DNA from: Oscillibacter valericigenes Sjm18-20
GTDB taxonomy: Bacteria; Bacillota; Clostridia; Oscillospirales; Oscillospiraceae
Reading direction: 5' to 3'
NCBI GenBank assembly: GCA_000283575.1
Contig: AP012044.1
Span: forward strand, 3,720,001 to 3,784,000
DNA length: 64,000 bases
The position numbers were made by a program, and so were the translations under genes. Numbering within the stretch: position 1 is the stretch's first letter; each line of letters opens with the position of its first letter. Below, piece by piece: positions 43,459 to 52,225 of the stretch. The notes below the pieces were generated by a model. The model was not told where the DNA came from, made no database searches, and saw only the letters and a list, made by a program, of their open reading frames with translations.

Positions 43459-44030
43459 AAAGCCACTTTTTTGCATACCTTTCCCGCCTGCGGTTCATCT
43501 CTCGCTGGGCGCTGATGCGAAATACCGCCATGGAAAACGTGCAGGAGCACAGCCATCAGGCGGCGGTGCTGGCCCACGCGCTGGCGGTCATCCGCAACGA
43601 GCGCTTCGGCGGCCATGTGGACGCCGGGGCAGTGGCCGTGGCGGCGCTGTATCACGATGCATCGGAGATCCTCACCGGCGATATGCCCACGCCCATCAAA
43701 TACTTTAACCCCGCCATCCGCTCCGCCTACAAAGAGGTGGAGGCGGTGGCCAACCGGAAGCTGCTGGAAATGCTGCCGCCGGAGCTGCAGGGGGCCTACG
43801 GGTCGATTCTGGAGGTCTCCGACCCGGAGATCCGTATTTTGGTCAAGGCGGGAGACAAGCTGTCCGCCTATATCAAGTGCGTGGAGGAGGTCAAGGCCGG
43901 AAACGGCGAATTCCGGGATGCGGCCCGGCAGACCCGCGCCGCGCTGGAGGGCTTCGGCCTTCCGGAGGTGGAATATTTTCTGGGCACCTTCATGGGCAGC
44001 TTCACTCTGACGCTGGACGAGCTGAAATAA
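43455..44030 (+). CDS. HD-domain 5'-deoxynucleotidase, YfbR-like
   Basis: A 191-residue cytoplasmic HD-superfamily phosphohydrolase like E. coli YfbR, which releases phosphate from deoxyribonucleoside monophosphates. Key features are RWALMRNTAMENVQEHSHQA with H32, then the metal HD pair H67-D68 in LYHDASEILTGDMPTPIKY, and a final Asp in LVKAGDKLSAYIK. The ATG sits in the mtaB stop (ATGA), giving translational coupling. The pairing with mtaB has no obvious metabolic reason. Confidence 0.9.
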   Translation: MKSHFFAYLSRLRFISRWALMRNTAMENVQEHSHQAAVLAHALAVIRNERFGGHVDAGAVAVAALYHDASEILTGDMPTPIKYFNPAIRSAYKEVEAVANRKLLEMLPPELQGAYGSILEVSDPEIRILVKAGDKLSAYIKCVEEVKAGNGEFRDAARQTRAALEGFGLPEVEYFLGTFMGSFTLTLDELK

Positions 44031-44031
44031 A

Positions 44032-44061
44032 CGCGGGCTTCGGAAATTTCCGAAGCCCGCG
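44032..44061. terminator. Bidirectional terminator, yfbR / DUF362 gene
   Basis: Perfect 12-base arms CGCGGGCTTCGG and complement around AAATTT, two bases after the yfbR stop and five before the end of the convergent DUF362 gene. The T tracts are weak on both sides. Confidence 0.8.
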
Positions 44062-44065
44062 CCTC

Positions 44066-45184
44066 TTATATTTTAATCAATTCATATTCCCGGGTTCCAA
44101 GGCCAAGCTTTTCCCCGTGCTCCAAACACACCCGCCAGTCGGTATCCGCATGGGCGGCGGTGAGGTTGTCGCCGCAGGTGCAGTCATGCCCCTTGTCGAA
44201 AAGCACGGAACCGGGCATCGCGGGCTGCGCGTTTACCGCGTCGGCACAGGCCTGATCCAGCGCCACCGGGTCAAAGGAGGCAAACATACCCACGTCCGGA
44301 GTGATGGGCGCGTCGTTCTCTCCGTGGCAATCGCAGTTGGGGGAGATGTCCCGCACCAGCGACACGTGGAAGCAGGGCCGCCCATCCACCACCGCCTTGG
44401 TGTACTCCGCTATTTTTTTATTCAGGATCGCAGGCGCCTCGTCGTTGGCGGCGCAGACGGCGTCTTTTGGGCATACGCCCAGACACCGACCGCAGCCCAC
44501 ACACTTGTCCTGGTCGATGGTCGCCTTGCGGTCTATGATATGGGGCGCATCGTGGGCGCAAATCTTCGCACAGGCGCCGCAGCCGATACACCGTTTCTGC
44601 TTCACGAAGGGTTTTCCGGAACTGTGCATCTCCATCTTGCCCGCCCGGGAGCCGCAGCCCATGCCGATGTTTTTCAGCGTTCCGCCCATACCGGTCTGCT
44701 CATGACCCTTGAAATGGGTCAGGGAGACAAATACGTCCGCGTCCATCACGGCCCGGCCGATCTTGGCCTCTTTCACATATTCGCCGCCCTCTACTGGCAC
44801 CAGCACCTCGTCTGTACCCTTCAGGCCGTCTCCGATCAGGATGTGGCAACCGGTGGAAAAGGGTGAAAAGCCGTTGACATAAGCAGATTCAATATGGTCC
44901 AGCGCATTTTTCCGCCCGCCCACATACAGCGTGTTGCAGTCCGTCAGGTAGGGCTTTCCCCCCTGGGACTTGATGAGGTCCACCACAGCCTTGGCCCAGT
45001 TGGGCCGCAGATACGCCAGATTTCCCGGCTCGCCGAAGTGCATCTTGATCGCCACGTATTTCCCGTCCATATCAATGTCGCCGAAGCCGGCGGTCATGAT
45101 CAGCCGCGCCAGCTTCTGCGGCAGATTTTCCCGCCAGCTGGGAGCGCGGAAATCCGCAAAATAGACTTTTGCCTTTTCTGTCAT
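44066..45184 (-). CDS. DUF362 protein with two 4Fe-4S clusters
   Basis: A 372-residue protein with a DUF362 domain (about 25-185; KMHFGEPGNLAYLRP, GHEQTGMGGTLKNIGMGCGS) and a bacterial ferredoxin domain with two CxxCxxCxxxC sets (CIGCGACAKIC, CVGCGRCLGVCP, about 198-240). A DUF362-type tail with DVGMFASFDPVALDQACADA follows. DUF362 proteins are common in anaerobes and are thought to be Fe-S electron carriers or enzymes of unsettled function. GGAGGAAAA precedes the ATG. It follows a small unknown gene by 42 bases. Confidence 0.9.
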   Translation of the reverse strand: MTEKAKVYFADFRAPSWRENLPQKLARLIMTAGFGDIDMDGKYVAIKMHFGEPGNLAYLRPNWAKAVVDLIKSQGGKPYLTDCNTLYVGGRKNALDHIESAYVNGFSPFSTGCHILIGDGLKGTDEVLVPVEGGEYVKEAKIGRAVMDADVFVSLTHFKGHEQTGMGGTLKNIGMGCGSRAGKMEMHSSGKPFVKQKRCIGCGACAKICAHDAPHIIDRKATIDQDKCVGCGRCLGVCPKDAVCAANDEAPAILNKKIAEYTKAVVDGRPCFHVSLVRDISPNCDCHGENDAPITPDVGMFASFDPVALDQACADAVNAQPAMPGSVLFDKGHDCTCGDNLTAAHADTDWRVCLEHGEKLGLGTREYELIKI

Positions 45185-45226
45185 AAGGTTTTCCTCCTCG
45201 TTTTCTCTTAACTCAGCACCGCAGTC

Positions 45227-45640
45227 CTATTCATCCAGATCCACACAGACGTGATCCGTACCGTGTTCTTCGAATTCGTCCATATAAGTGTCGATACGCT
45301 CCATTAATTCGTTGTAGTTCTCCCGGGTCATGGGCTCTCCGTCCATATCCCGCAGGGCCAGCTCCTCCGCCAGAATCTCATAGAACACCACGTCCTCATA
45401 ATCCGCGATGGCCTCGTGGATACCGCCGTCTGCAAACGCGCGGGAGGGGATAATCTCCCCATCCAGCCTCTCCACCAGCTTTCGCATCCCGTGGGCGGGA
45501 CAACGGGAGAAGATCAGGCTCTCCACATTGTCATACTCCTTGATGCGGTCGTCTTCACGGGCGGAGTTCATCACCCAATTTCCTATGTATACCAAGTCCA
45601 GCAGATAGCGGTACTGCTGTTCCGTCAACTCGATCTTCAC
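45227..45640 (-). CDS. Conserved-looking hypothetical protein (137 aa)
   Basis: An acidic soluble protein I do not recognise. It begins KIELTEQQYRYLLDLVYIGN and is mostly helical, with a strongly acidic C-terminus. No signal peptide or membrane helix. The GTG at 45640 is preferred because AGGAAGG is eight bases upstream; an in-frame GTG three codons earlier is nearly on that site. Its place upstream of the DUF362 gene suggests co-transcription. Confidence 0.75.
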   Translation of the reverse strand: MKIELTEQQYRYLLDLVYIGNWVMNSAREDDRIKEYDNVESLIFSRCPAHGMRKLVERLDGEIIPSRAFADGGIHEAIADYEDVVFYEILAEELALRDMDGEPMTRENYNELMERIDTYMDEFEEHGTDHVCVDLDE

Positions 45641-45757
45641 GACAAACACCTTCCTGTTCCAGTTCTCTCGACCGTATCGCTCATTTCTTTCAGCATTATA
45701 TCAAATCCGATTCTGAAATTCCACCTAAAAAACCGGGAAAAAAGCCTAAAATCTGAC

Positions 45758-45786
45758 TTGCCGGAGGCAAATATACATAGTATAAT
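45758..45786 (+). promoter_or_regulatory. Sigma-A promoter of murI
   Basis: TTGCCG (45758-45763) and a perfect TATAAT (45781-45786) with a 17-base spacer. The expected transcript starts near 45793, leaving a leader of about 58 bases before murI. Confidence 0.85.
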
Positions 45787-45850
45787 GGTCAAGTTGAGGC
45801 TATATTATTAAGATATAGTCTTCCCAGTCACAGATTTGGAGGCACTTTGC

Positions 45851-46666
45851 ATGGATAATCGGCCCATCGGTGTATTCGACTCCGGCCTCGGCGGACTGAC
45901 TGCCGTCCGCTCTTTAAAAAAAATTTTACCGGAAGAGGATCTTATTTACTTTGGAGATACCTCCCGCGTCCCTTACGGGGGCCGATCCCGGGAGACAATT
46001 TTGAAATATGCCCGGCAGGACGTGCGGTTCCTGCGCTCCTTTGATCTAAAGGCGATTCTGATTGCCTGCGGCACCGTGTCCACCACCTCTTTGCCAACAC
46101 TCAGGGCAGAAAACGATTTGCCCATGGTGGGCGTGGTGGAGCCCACCTGCGCCCGTGCGGCCGCCGTGACAAAAAACAAAAGGGTGGGCATGATCGCTAC
46201 GCAGGCCAGCGTCCGGGCAGGTACTTATGAAAAAACGCTGGCAGAGCTGGACCCGGACATTCGGGTATTTGCAAAAGCCTGTCCCCTGTTCGTCCCTCTG
46301 GTAGAAAACGGGCGGTTTCACAAGGGCGACGTGGTTATTGAGACCATGGCGCGGGAATATCTGGAACCCATGCGGGAAACGGGCATCGACACGTTGATTC
46401 TGGGCTGCACACACTATCCCCTGCTGACGGAGATCATCGCCGGGGTTATGGGGCCGGGGGTGGAGTTGGTGTCTGCAGGAGAGGAATCCGCCTTTGAGTT
46501 GAAGCGGATGCTGAAGTCCCAGGGGCTTCGGAACGACGAAACCCGTCAGGGAGACGCCACATTTTATGTCAGCGACCGGGTGGAGAGTTTCAAGGAAACC
46601 GCCTCCTGGTTTTTGCAGGAGGACTTGCGCCATGGAGCCAATCAAATTGATATCGACCGATACTGA
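45851..46666 (+). CDS. murI: Glutamate racemase
   Basis: MurI makes D-glutamate for peptidoglycan. The 271-residue product has FDSGLGGLTAVRSL, YFGDTSRVPYGGRS, and the two catalytic cysteines C73 (in ILIACGTVSTTS) and C186 (in LGCTHYPLL). The first cysteine motif reads ACGTVS, where most racemases have ACNTA, so one substrate-pocket Asn is replaced. The ATG at 45851 follows TTTGGAGG; an in-frame ATG five codons upstream lies on this site. It overlaps the DUF1934 gene by 35 bases. Confidence 0.95.
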   Translation: MDNRPIGVFDSGLGGLTAVRSLKKILPEEDLIYFGDTSRVPYGGRSRETILKYARQDVRFLRSFDLKAILIACGTVSTTSLPTLRAENDLPMVGVVEPTCARAAAVTKNKRVGMIATQASVRAGTYEKTLAELDPDIRVFAKACPLFVPLVENGRFHKGDVVIETMAREYLEPMRETGIDTLILGCTHYPLLTEIIAGVMGPGVELVSAGEESAFELKRMLKSQGLRNDETRQGDATFYVSDRVESFKETASWFLQEDLRHGANQIDIDRY

Positions 46667-47096
46667 GTCCACGCCTTTCCCGGTTATCCTCTCCGTCCGG
46701 GGAGAGCAGTATTTCGACGGCTGCGACCCGGACGACACGGAGCTGACGACCGAGGGGACGATGGCCATGATCCCGGGCGGGATGCTGCTGCGCTATGAGG
46801 AAAGCACCCTCACCGGCATGGAGGGCACCACCACCACGTTTGAGCTGCGTGGTCCCAGAGTCCTTCTGACCCGGTCGGGTAAGGTAAACTCCCAGATGGT
46901 CTTCGAGGAGGGCCGGCAGCATACGTCTTTATATGAAACGCCTATGGGCGAGCTGAGCGTAGACATCCAGACCAGTCTGCTGCGCCATAATCTAACGGAG
47001 CGGGGCGGTCTTTTGGAGATCAAATACTCCATTGCGGTAGAGCACACCGCCACGGGGAAGAATACGTTTAAAATTCGCGTGCGGCCCAAAAGCTGA
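46632..47096 (+). CDS. DUF1934 beta-barrel protein (YwiB-like)
   Basis: A 154-residue protein of the DUF1934 family (calycin-like eight-stranded barrel; Bacillus YwiB). Recognised by FPVILSVRGEQYFDG, GMLLRYEESTLTGMEGTTTT, LYETPMGELSV and LLEIKYSIAVEH. Its function is unknown, but the gene is very often next to argS, as here. The ATG at 46632 lies inside the end of murI with GCAGGAGGA upstream. A longer frame into murI has no support. Confidence 0.88.
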   Translation: MEPIKLISTDTESTPFPVILSVRGEQYFDGCDPDDTELTTEGTMAMIPGGMLLRYEESTLTGMEGTTTTFELRGPRVLLTRSGKVNSQMVFEEGRQHTSLYETPMGELSVDIQTSLLRHNLTERGGLLEIKYSIAVEHTATGKNTFKIRVRPKS

Positions 47097-47174
47097 CCTA
47101 AAGTGCATGGGGCTTTTTTGCTGTTGGGTCCTCCCACATCAAATGATGACACCAATGAAAGAGGTACATGAACC

Positions 47175-48920
47175 ATGATCCATATGATCCAAAAAGCGAA
47201 AGATCAGGCGGCGGAGCTGGCGATGAGCGCCTACCACGCGGCCGTGGCCGACGGGGTTCTGCCTGGGGCGGAGATCGCCCGGGCCCCGGTTGAAATCCCC
47301 AAGGACTCGAAAAACGGCGACTTCACCACCACCTTCGCCCTTGCAGCCTCCAAGACTCTGCGCCAACCTCCCCGGGCCATCGCCCAGGCGCTTTTGGAGC
47401 GTCTCGCTCTGGAGGGAAGTTATTTCGACTCCGCCGAGATCGCCGGCCCGGGCTTTTTGAATTTTCATCTGGGGCAGGCATGGTTCCAGGATGTGCTGGG
47501 CGCCGTGGAGACCGAGAGAGACAACTACGGCACCTGTGACGATCTCGTGGGCCGGAAGATCATGGTGGAATTCGTCTCCGCCAACCCTACGGGCCCCATG
47601 CATATGGGCAACGCCCGCGGCGGCGTGCTGGGGGATACGCTGGCCTCCGTCCTCGCCGCCTGCGGCGCGGACGTCTCCAGGGAGTTCTACGTCAACGACG
47701 CGGGCCATCAGATCGACAAGTTCGCCCAGTCCATCGAAGCCCGCTATTTCCAACTCATTCACGGTGAAGAAAACGTTCCTTTCCCGGAGGACGGCTATCA
47801 GGGAGAGGACATCCGCGATCTTGCCGAGGCCTATCGCGCACAGCACGGCGACGCGTTGGCAGACGCGGATGCGGAGACCCGCCGGAACACTCTGTCCCGA
47901 TTTGGTCTGGATGTGAACCTGCCCAAGATGAAGTCCGACCTGGCCCGGTATAAGATCGAATATGACACCTGGTTTTACGAGTCCACGCTCCATAAGTCCG
48001 GCTATGTCGCTGAGACGGTGGACAAGCTGGCCGAGGCGGGCTTCACCTATGAAAAGGATGGGGCGCTGTGGCTGAAAACGGCTGAAATTCTGGCGGACAA
48101 TCTCCGCAAATCCGGGAAAAAAGAGGCGGAAATCGAAAAGCTGGACCTGAAGGACGACGTCCTTCGCCGCGCCAACGGGTTCTACACCTATTTTGCCGCC
48201 GATATCGCCTATCACCGCAACAAGTTCGCCGTCCGGGGCTTTGACAAAGTCATCAACATCTGGGGTGCCGATCACCACGGCCACGTGGCCCGGCTGAAGG
48301 GCGCGTTGGACGCGCTTGGCCTCAACGGCTCTGGAAAGCTGGACATCGTGCTGATGCAGCTGGTAAAGCTTCTGCGGGACGGCGAAGCGGTCCGCATGAG
48401 CAAACGCACCGGAAAGGCCATCTCCCTGAGCGACCTTCTCGACGAGGTGCCGGTGGATGCCGCCCGGTGGTTCTTCAATTCCAAACCCGATACCCAGATG
48501 GAGTTCGATCTGGGCCTCGCCGTTAGGGAAGACAGCGAGAACCCTTTGTACTATGTGGAGTATGCCCATGCCCGCATCTGCTCGTTGCTTATGACCATGG
48601 AGGGCGAGGGGCTGCGTGTCCCCGCCGCGGCGGACATCGACATGGCGCTGGTGAACGGGGAGACAGAGCAGGCACTGGTGAAGCAGCTGGCCCAATTCTG
48701 CGAGATCATCCGCATCGCGGCCAGGGACTATGACCCGTCCTTCATCAACCGGTATTTACAGGAGCTTGCGGGCTGCTTCCACCGGTTTTACACGGTCTGT
48801 CATATTAAGGGTGAACCCGCTGGCGTGGCAGGGGCCCGGCTGAAGCTGGCGGACTGCACCCGTGTGGTTCTGCGGAACGGCCTGAGGCTCATCGGCGTGG
48901 ATGCACCGGAGAAAATGTAA
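47175..48920 (+). CDS. argS: Arginyl-tRNA synthetase
   Basis: Class I synthetase that charges tRNA-Arg. The 581-residue product has the ArgS N-terminal domain (about 5-90; EIPKDSKNGDFTTTFAL), and the HIGH-like signature in SANPTGPMHMGNARGGVLGD (about 138). KMSKS corresponds to RMSKRTGKAISL (about residue 407), and the helical anticodon-binding domain ends with LRLIGVDAPEKM. Length is normal. AGAGGT lies nine bases before the ATG. A hairpin terminator follows. Confidence 0.97.
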   Translation: MIHMIQKAKDQAAELAMSAYHAAVADGVLPGAEIARAPVEIPKDSKNGDFTTTFALAASKTLRQPPRAIAQALLERLALEGSYFDSAEIAGPGFLNFHLGQAWFQDVLGAVETERDNYGTCDDLVGRKIMVEFVSANPTGPMHMGNARGGVLGDTLASVLAACGADVSREFYVNDAGHQIDKFAQSIEARYFQLIHGEENVPFPEDGYQGEDIRDLAEAYRAQHGDALADADAETRRNTLSRFGLDVNLPKMKSDLARYKIEYDTWFYESTLHKSGYVAETVDKLAEAGFTYEKDGALWLKTAEILADNLRKSGKKEAEIEKLDLKDDVLRRANGFYTYFAADIAYHRNKFAVRGFDKVINIWGADHHGHVARLKGALDALGLNGSGKLDIVLMQLVKLLRDGEAVRMSKRTGKAISLSDLLDEVPVDAARWFFNSKPDTQMEFDLGLAVREDSENPLYYVEYAHARICSLLMTMEGEGLRVPAAADIDMALVNGETEQALVKQLAQFCEIIRIAARDYDPSFINRYLQELAGCFHRFYTVCHIKGEPAGVAGARLKLADCTRVVLRNGLRLIGVDAPEKM

Positions 48921-48960
48921 GGCGAAAGCCGTGAATCACGTAGCACTGCCATTGGTCACG

Positions 48961-48998
48961 GAAACCCGCGCCGGTCCCGCCGGGCCGGCGCGGGTTTC
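48961..48998 (+). terminator. Terminator after argS
   Basis: GAAACCCGCGCCGG and its exact complement with a 10-base loop, then ATTTC. It lies 41 bases after the argS stop. Confidence 0.85.
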
Positions 48999-49024
48999 AT
49001 TTCAAAAGAAAGAAGAGAACTTCC

Positions 49025-49303
49025 ATGAGTATTTTTGAGGCAATTATGATGATCTGCTTCGGTCTTTCCTGGCCCATGAATATCTGGAAATCCTGGACCA
49101 CCCGATCCGCCGTGGGAAAGAGCCTGTCCTTTTTGCTCATCATCGAGGTGGGGTACATCTGCGGTATGCTGAATAAAATTCTGGTGCGGTTTGACTGGGT
49201 GTTTTTTCTGTATGTGCTGAATTTTCTGATGGTCGGGACCGATACGGCCCTCTACTTCCGCAACAGAAGACTGGACCGGCTGCGGGCGGAACAGGAAATC
49301 TGA
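49025..49303 (+). CDS. SemiSWEET-like small membrane protein
   Basis: A 92-residue protein with three hydrophobic helices and a basic C-terminus. The segment WPMNIWKSWTTRSAVGKS and the following SLSFLLIIEVGY resemble the first-helix Pro motif and the K-T/K-S-x4-S loop of SemiSWEET/PQ-loop proteins, which dimerise into sugar transporters of the same length (about 85-100 residues). This is by eye; the usual Gln after Pro is absent, so sugar transport is not assured. It lies four bases before azlC and probably shares its transcript. Confidence 0.6.
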   Translation: MSIFEAIMMICFGLSWPMNIWKSWTTRSAVGKSLSFLLIIEVGYICGMLNKILVRFDWVFFLYVLNFLMVGTDTALYFRNRRLDRLRAEQEI

Positions 49304-49307
49304 GAAG

Positions 49308-50021
49308 ATGGACACTCACTCTGATGAACTGCACCAGTGTAGCTTTTATACCGCCCTTCGCGCCGCGTTTCCCTATACGGTCCCTGTTTTAACCGGGTTT
49401 CTCTTCCTTGGCATCGCCTATGGCGTTTTGATGAACGCAAAGGGCTATGGCCCTCTGTGGTCCACACTCATGAGCGCCATCGCTTTCGGCGGCAGTATGC
49501 AGTTTGTGGCAATCTCCCTGCTGACCACGGTCTTTGACCCGGTTCAGACATTCCTCCTGTCCTGCATGGTGAACGCCCGTCATCTTTTTTACGGATTGTC
49601 CATGCTGGAAAAGTACCGCGGTCTTGGCAAAGCCCGCATTCCTCTGATTTACGTTTTGTGCGACGAAACATTCTCTTTAATCTCCACTGTGGGCCCACCG
49701 GAGGGCGTTGACCGGAAAAACTTCTATCTCTCCATCTCCCTGCTGGACTATTCTTACTGGGTGGGAGGCACGGCTCTGGGCGGCTTTCTGGGGGATTTCA
49801 TCCCCTTTGACACCACCGGTCTGGACTTTGCCCTGACGGCGCTATTCGTGGTTCTGTTCCTGGAGCAGTGGAAAAAGCGGGAGAACCGTCCCGCCGGGGT
49901 CATAGGCATCTGCGCCACGGTGGTGTGTCTGATCCTGTTCGGCCCGGACAACCTGGTCATCCCCTCCATGCTGGTGATCGTGGCAATTCTGTTGGGACGG
50001 AGGAAGAAGCTGTGTATCTGA
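49308..50021 (+). CDS. azlC: AzlC family branched-chain amino acid exporter subunit
   Basis: The large subunit of the AzlCD/BrnFE exporter for leucine, isoleucine, valine and analogues. The 237-residue membrane protein shows [20 protein letters not shown], then [13 protein letters not shown] and [18 protein letters not shown], all family hallmarks, with about seven helices. It overlaps azlD by 10 bases. No Lrp-type regulator is adjacent. Confidence 0.94.
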   Translation: MDTHSDELHQCSFYTALRAAFPYTVPVLTGFLFLGIAYGVLMNAKGYGPLWSTLMSAIAFGGSMQFVAISLLTTVFDPVQTFLLSCMVNARHLFYGLSMLEKYRGLGKARIPLIYVLCDETFSLISTVGPPEGVDRKNFYLSISLLDYSYWVGGTALGGFLGDFIPFDTTGLDFALTALFVVLFLEQWKKRENRPAGVIGICATVVCLILFGPDNLVIPSMLVIVAILLGRRKKLCI

Positions 50022-50347
50022 CCGCAGCACAAACGCTGATTATGATTTTGGCCGTGGCACTGGGGACCCAGCTGACCAGATGGCTGCCGTTTCTCCTGCT
50101 GCCGGAGGGAAAGGCCGTGCCGAAAACAGTCACATACCTGGGGAAGCTCCTGCCCGCCGCCGCCATGGGACTCCTGGTGGTCTACTGCCTGCGCGGCGTC
50201 TCCTTTACCACCCCGCCCCACGGAATTCCCGAGGCGGCGGCGATGCTCGCTGTCGTCCTGCTCCACCGGTGGAAGGGCAATGTGCTGCTGTCCATCGCCG
50301 GGGGGACCGCCCTTTATATGGTGCTGGTGCAGGCAGTATTCGCGTAA
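50012..50347 (+). CDS. azlD: AzlD family branched-chain amino acid exporter subunit
   Basis: The small partner of AzlC. The 111-residue protein has four hydrophobic helices and typical motifs ([36 protein letters not shown]). The start is a GTG at 50012 preceded by GGAGGAA; reading from a later ATG would lose the first helix start. The 10-base overlap with azlC indicates coupled translation. Confidence 0.93.
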   Translation: MYLTAAQTLIMILAVALGTQLTRWLPFLLLPEGKAVPKTVTYLGKLLPAAAMGLLVVYCLRGVSFTTPPHGIPEAAAMLAVVLLHRWKGNVLLSIAGGTALYMVLVQAVFA

Positions 50348-50348
50348 A

Positions 50349-50386
50349 AAAGCAAGCTGCCCGCCGCGCGGCGGGCAGCTTGCTTT
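50349..50386. terminator. Bidirectional terminator, azlD / SLH gene
   Basis: Perfect 17-base arms AAAGCAAGCTGCCCGCC and complement around GCGC. On the minus strand it is followed by a run of six T, so it is strongest for the convergent SLH gene. Confidence 0.9.
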
Positions 50387-50426
50387 CAGACAACAGCAGC
50401 GAATTGCGCAGGATTGCCCTTGATTG

Positions 50427-51590
50427 TCAGCTGGCACTCTGCGCGTCGGCCTGATGGTCGAGATACCGCTGCATCATGGCCGCGGCGGCAGCGCGGGTCA
50501 CGGGGGTGCCGGGGGCCAGCGTCCCGTCGGACCGGCCGGTCAGGATGCCGTCGATGGTACACCATGCGATGCTCTTATATGCGTAATCCGAAATACTGTC
50601 CCGGTCGGGGTAGTCCAGCAGAAGCATCCACGCGCCCTGGAAACCACCGCCCCGGTGCACTTCCCATCGATAGAGAAACACCGCCATCTGCTGGCGGGTC
50701 ACGGGAGCGTCGGGCCGGAAGGTGTTGTCGCCATACCCGCTGACCAGTTTGTTGCCCACGGCCCACGTCAGGGCGTTGATATACTCTCCTCCGCTTTGCA
50801 CATCGGTGAAATCAGGCATGGATTGAATCACCACGGGGCAGCCCGCCATATGGTAGAGCGCCTGCACCATCTCCGCCCGGGTCAGGGCGTCGACCGGGCG
50901 AAACTCCAGCGTCTCGTCACAGCGCATCAGGCCCTTCGATGTGACGCCGAGAATCTCGTCATAGGCCCAGTTGTCCTTTGCCACGTCGGTGAAGGGCAGG
51001 CTGTCATAGGGAAACAGGACCACCCGGTCAATCGCCGCGCCGTCGATCCATGTCAAAAACCAGGTTCCGGGGATCAGGTCCCGATAGGTGACAACGTTTT
51101 TTGTCCGATAGGGCGCGATACTGGCAGAGGATGTGACCGTCATCTTCCCACCCTCCCTGATGGTGACGGTGATGCCGCTTTCATCAACCGCATCAACCGC
51201 CGTCACCTGCTGATAAGCAGGGGCTGGAGCGCCCTTGGGCAGTTTGCAGAGGACCAGCACCGCCACAGCCTCGGCTGGGGGGAGCAGGGTCATGGCGGGA
51301 CGGACATACACCTGCACGGTCTCCCCATCCTTCACATTATCCAAATCCACCGCCGTTCCCGTTTCCGCGTTCACTATGCAGGTGGCCTCGCTGAGATGGA
51401 CGATGGTCTTTTCGCCGCTCTTATCGGTCAGTTTCAGAAGGCCATCCGCCCCGCGGCTCAGCGTTCCCTCCAGCAGTTTGGGACTCAGCCACGTACTTTC
51501 CGTTTCGCCTCCGTTCACCCCGGCGGCTGAAATCGTCAGCATGGCGGCACACAGCAGCAGGGTCAGCAATCTGAACATTCTCTTTCTCAT
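50427..51590 (-). CDS. SLH-domain surface protein (387 aa)
   Basis: A secreted protein with signal peptide (MRKRMFRLLTLLLCAAMLTI, cleavage near residue 23). An N-terminal beta-rich domain of unknown family spans about 30-190 (GADGLLKLTDKSGEKTIVHL; YVRPAMTLLPPAEAVAVLVL). Three C-terminal SLH domains follow (about 198-255, 260-310, 325-380; LTRAEMVQALYHMAG, VTRQQMAVFLYRWEV, VTRAAAAAMMQRYLD). The ATG at 51590 follows GGAGGAA. The N-domain contains CKLPKG, the same six residues found in the divergent small gene at 51786. Ligand or enzyme activity unknown. Confidence 0.88.
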   Translation of the reverse strand: MRKRMFRLLTLLLCAAMLTISAAGVNGGETESTWLSPKLLEGTLSRGADGLLKLTDKSGEKTIVHLSEATCIVNAETGTAVDLDNVKDGETVQVYVRPAMTLLPPAEAVAVLVLCKLPKGAPAPAYQQVTAVDAVDESGITVTIREGGKMTVTSSASIAPYRTKNVVTYRDLIPGTWFLTWIDGAAIDRVVLFPYDSLPFTDVAKDNWAYDEILGVTSKGLMRCDETLEFRPVDALTRAEMVQALYHMAGCPVVIQSMPDFTDVQSGGEYINALTWAVGNKLVSGYGDNTFRPDAPVTRQQMAVFLYRWEVHRGGGFQGAWMLLLDYPDRDSISDYAYKSIAWCTIDGILTGRSDGTLAPGTPVTRAAAAAMMQRYLDHQADAQSAS

Positions 51591-51688
51591 AAGATTACAT
51601 TCCTCCAGTCCGACAAAAAATCTCGCGGCACTCACCGCGTTGTATATCATTTTTTAGACGTCGCGGAGGCCAAAAAAGTTTCCGCGCA

Positions 51689-51717
51689 TTGACATCACCG
51701 CGTAAATCCATTAAACT
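51689..51717 (+). promoter_or_regulatory. Sigma-A promoter of the gene at 51786
   Basis: A perfect TTGACA (51689-51694), 17-base spacer and TAAACT (51712-51717) in the divergent gap. Confidence 0.7.
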
Positions 51718-51785
51718 ATTCTTTATAAAAAGTCCCTCCGCCAGCGGTACTCGACGGCAGGATATCCGGAAAGGAGCGCGATTTT

Positions 51786-52139
51786 ATGGGAAAAACCACC
51801 GTTCTCGTGAAATTCCCCGGTCAGGCCATCTGCTACATGAAGGTCCCAACCGACCGAATTGAGGAAATCCATGAAAGCATCGCCGGACTCCAGTCCACGG
51901 AGGTGGACATGTTCTCACTGTACCGTGGCTTTTATTATATTCTGATGGATAAGAACCGCGACAGGAAAAATCTGCCGGCCAATATGACGGCTTATCTGGT
52001 GGACTCTGCCGGAGAAACGGGCATCGTGGACATTACGGGCGTCTTTGTCATCTGCAAACTCCCCAAGGGTCTGATGCACCCCATGGCCGACATGACCCCG
52101 CAGGATACGGAGCAGGTGATCAAGCTCCTGCGGAATTGA
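51786..52139 (+). CDS. Hypothetical protein (117 aa)
   Basis: A soluble protein of no family I recognise, with GKTTVLVKFPGQAICYMKVP at the start, several predicted strands and GVFVICKLPKG near the C-terminus. No signal peptide. GGAAAGGAG precedes the ATG, it has its own promoter and a terminator 14 bases downstream, so it is a genuine single-gene unit. It shares a CKLPKG hexapeptide, in similar beta-strand context, with the SLH protein encoded divergently next door. Confidence 0.8.
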   Translation: MGKTTVLVKFPGQAICYMKVPTDRIEEIHESIAGLQSTEVDMFSLYRGFYYILMDKNRDRKNLPANMTAYLVDSAGETGIVDITGVFVICKLPKGLMHPMADMTPQDTEQVIKLLRN

Positions 52140-52152
52140 ACAGATTAAAAAG

Positions 52153-52183
52153 CCCGCGGGAGGCATTACCTCCCGCGGGTTTT
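52153..52183 (+). terminator. Terminator after the 51786 gene
   Basis: CCCGCGGGAGG and complement around CATTA, followed by TTTTATTTT. It faces the end of typA, and the A run on the other side allows use from the minus strand too. Confidence 0.9.
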
Positions 52184-52225
52184 ATTTTCGGGCAAGCGAA
52201 CCTGCGGAACCGCGTCGGCCGTTTC

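Noticed and set aside
42115..43476. A 453-codon minus-strand open frame opposite mtaB
   Set aside because: Antisense shadow of a gene with complete catalytic motifs.
47139..48695. A 518-codon minus-strand open frame opposite argS
   Set aside because: Antisense shadow of argS; no ribosome site or recognisable protein features.
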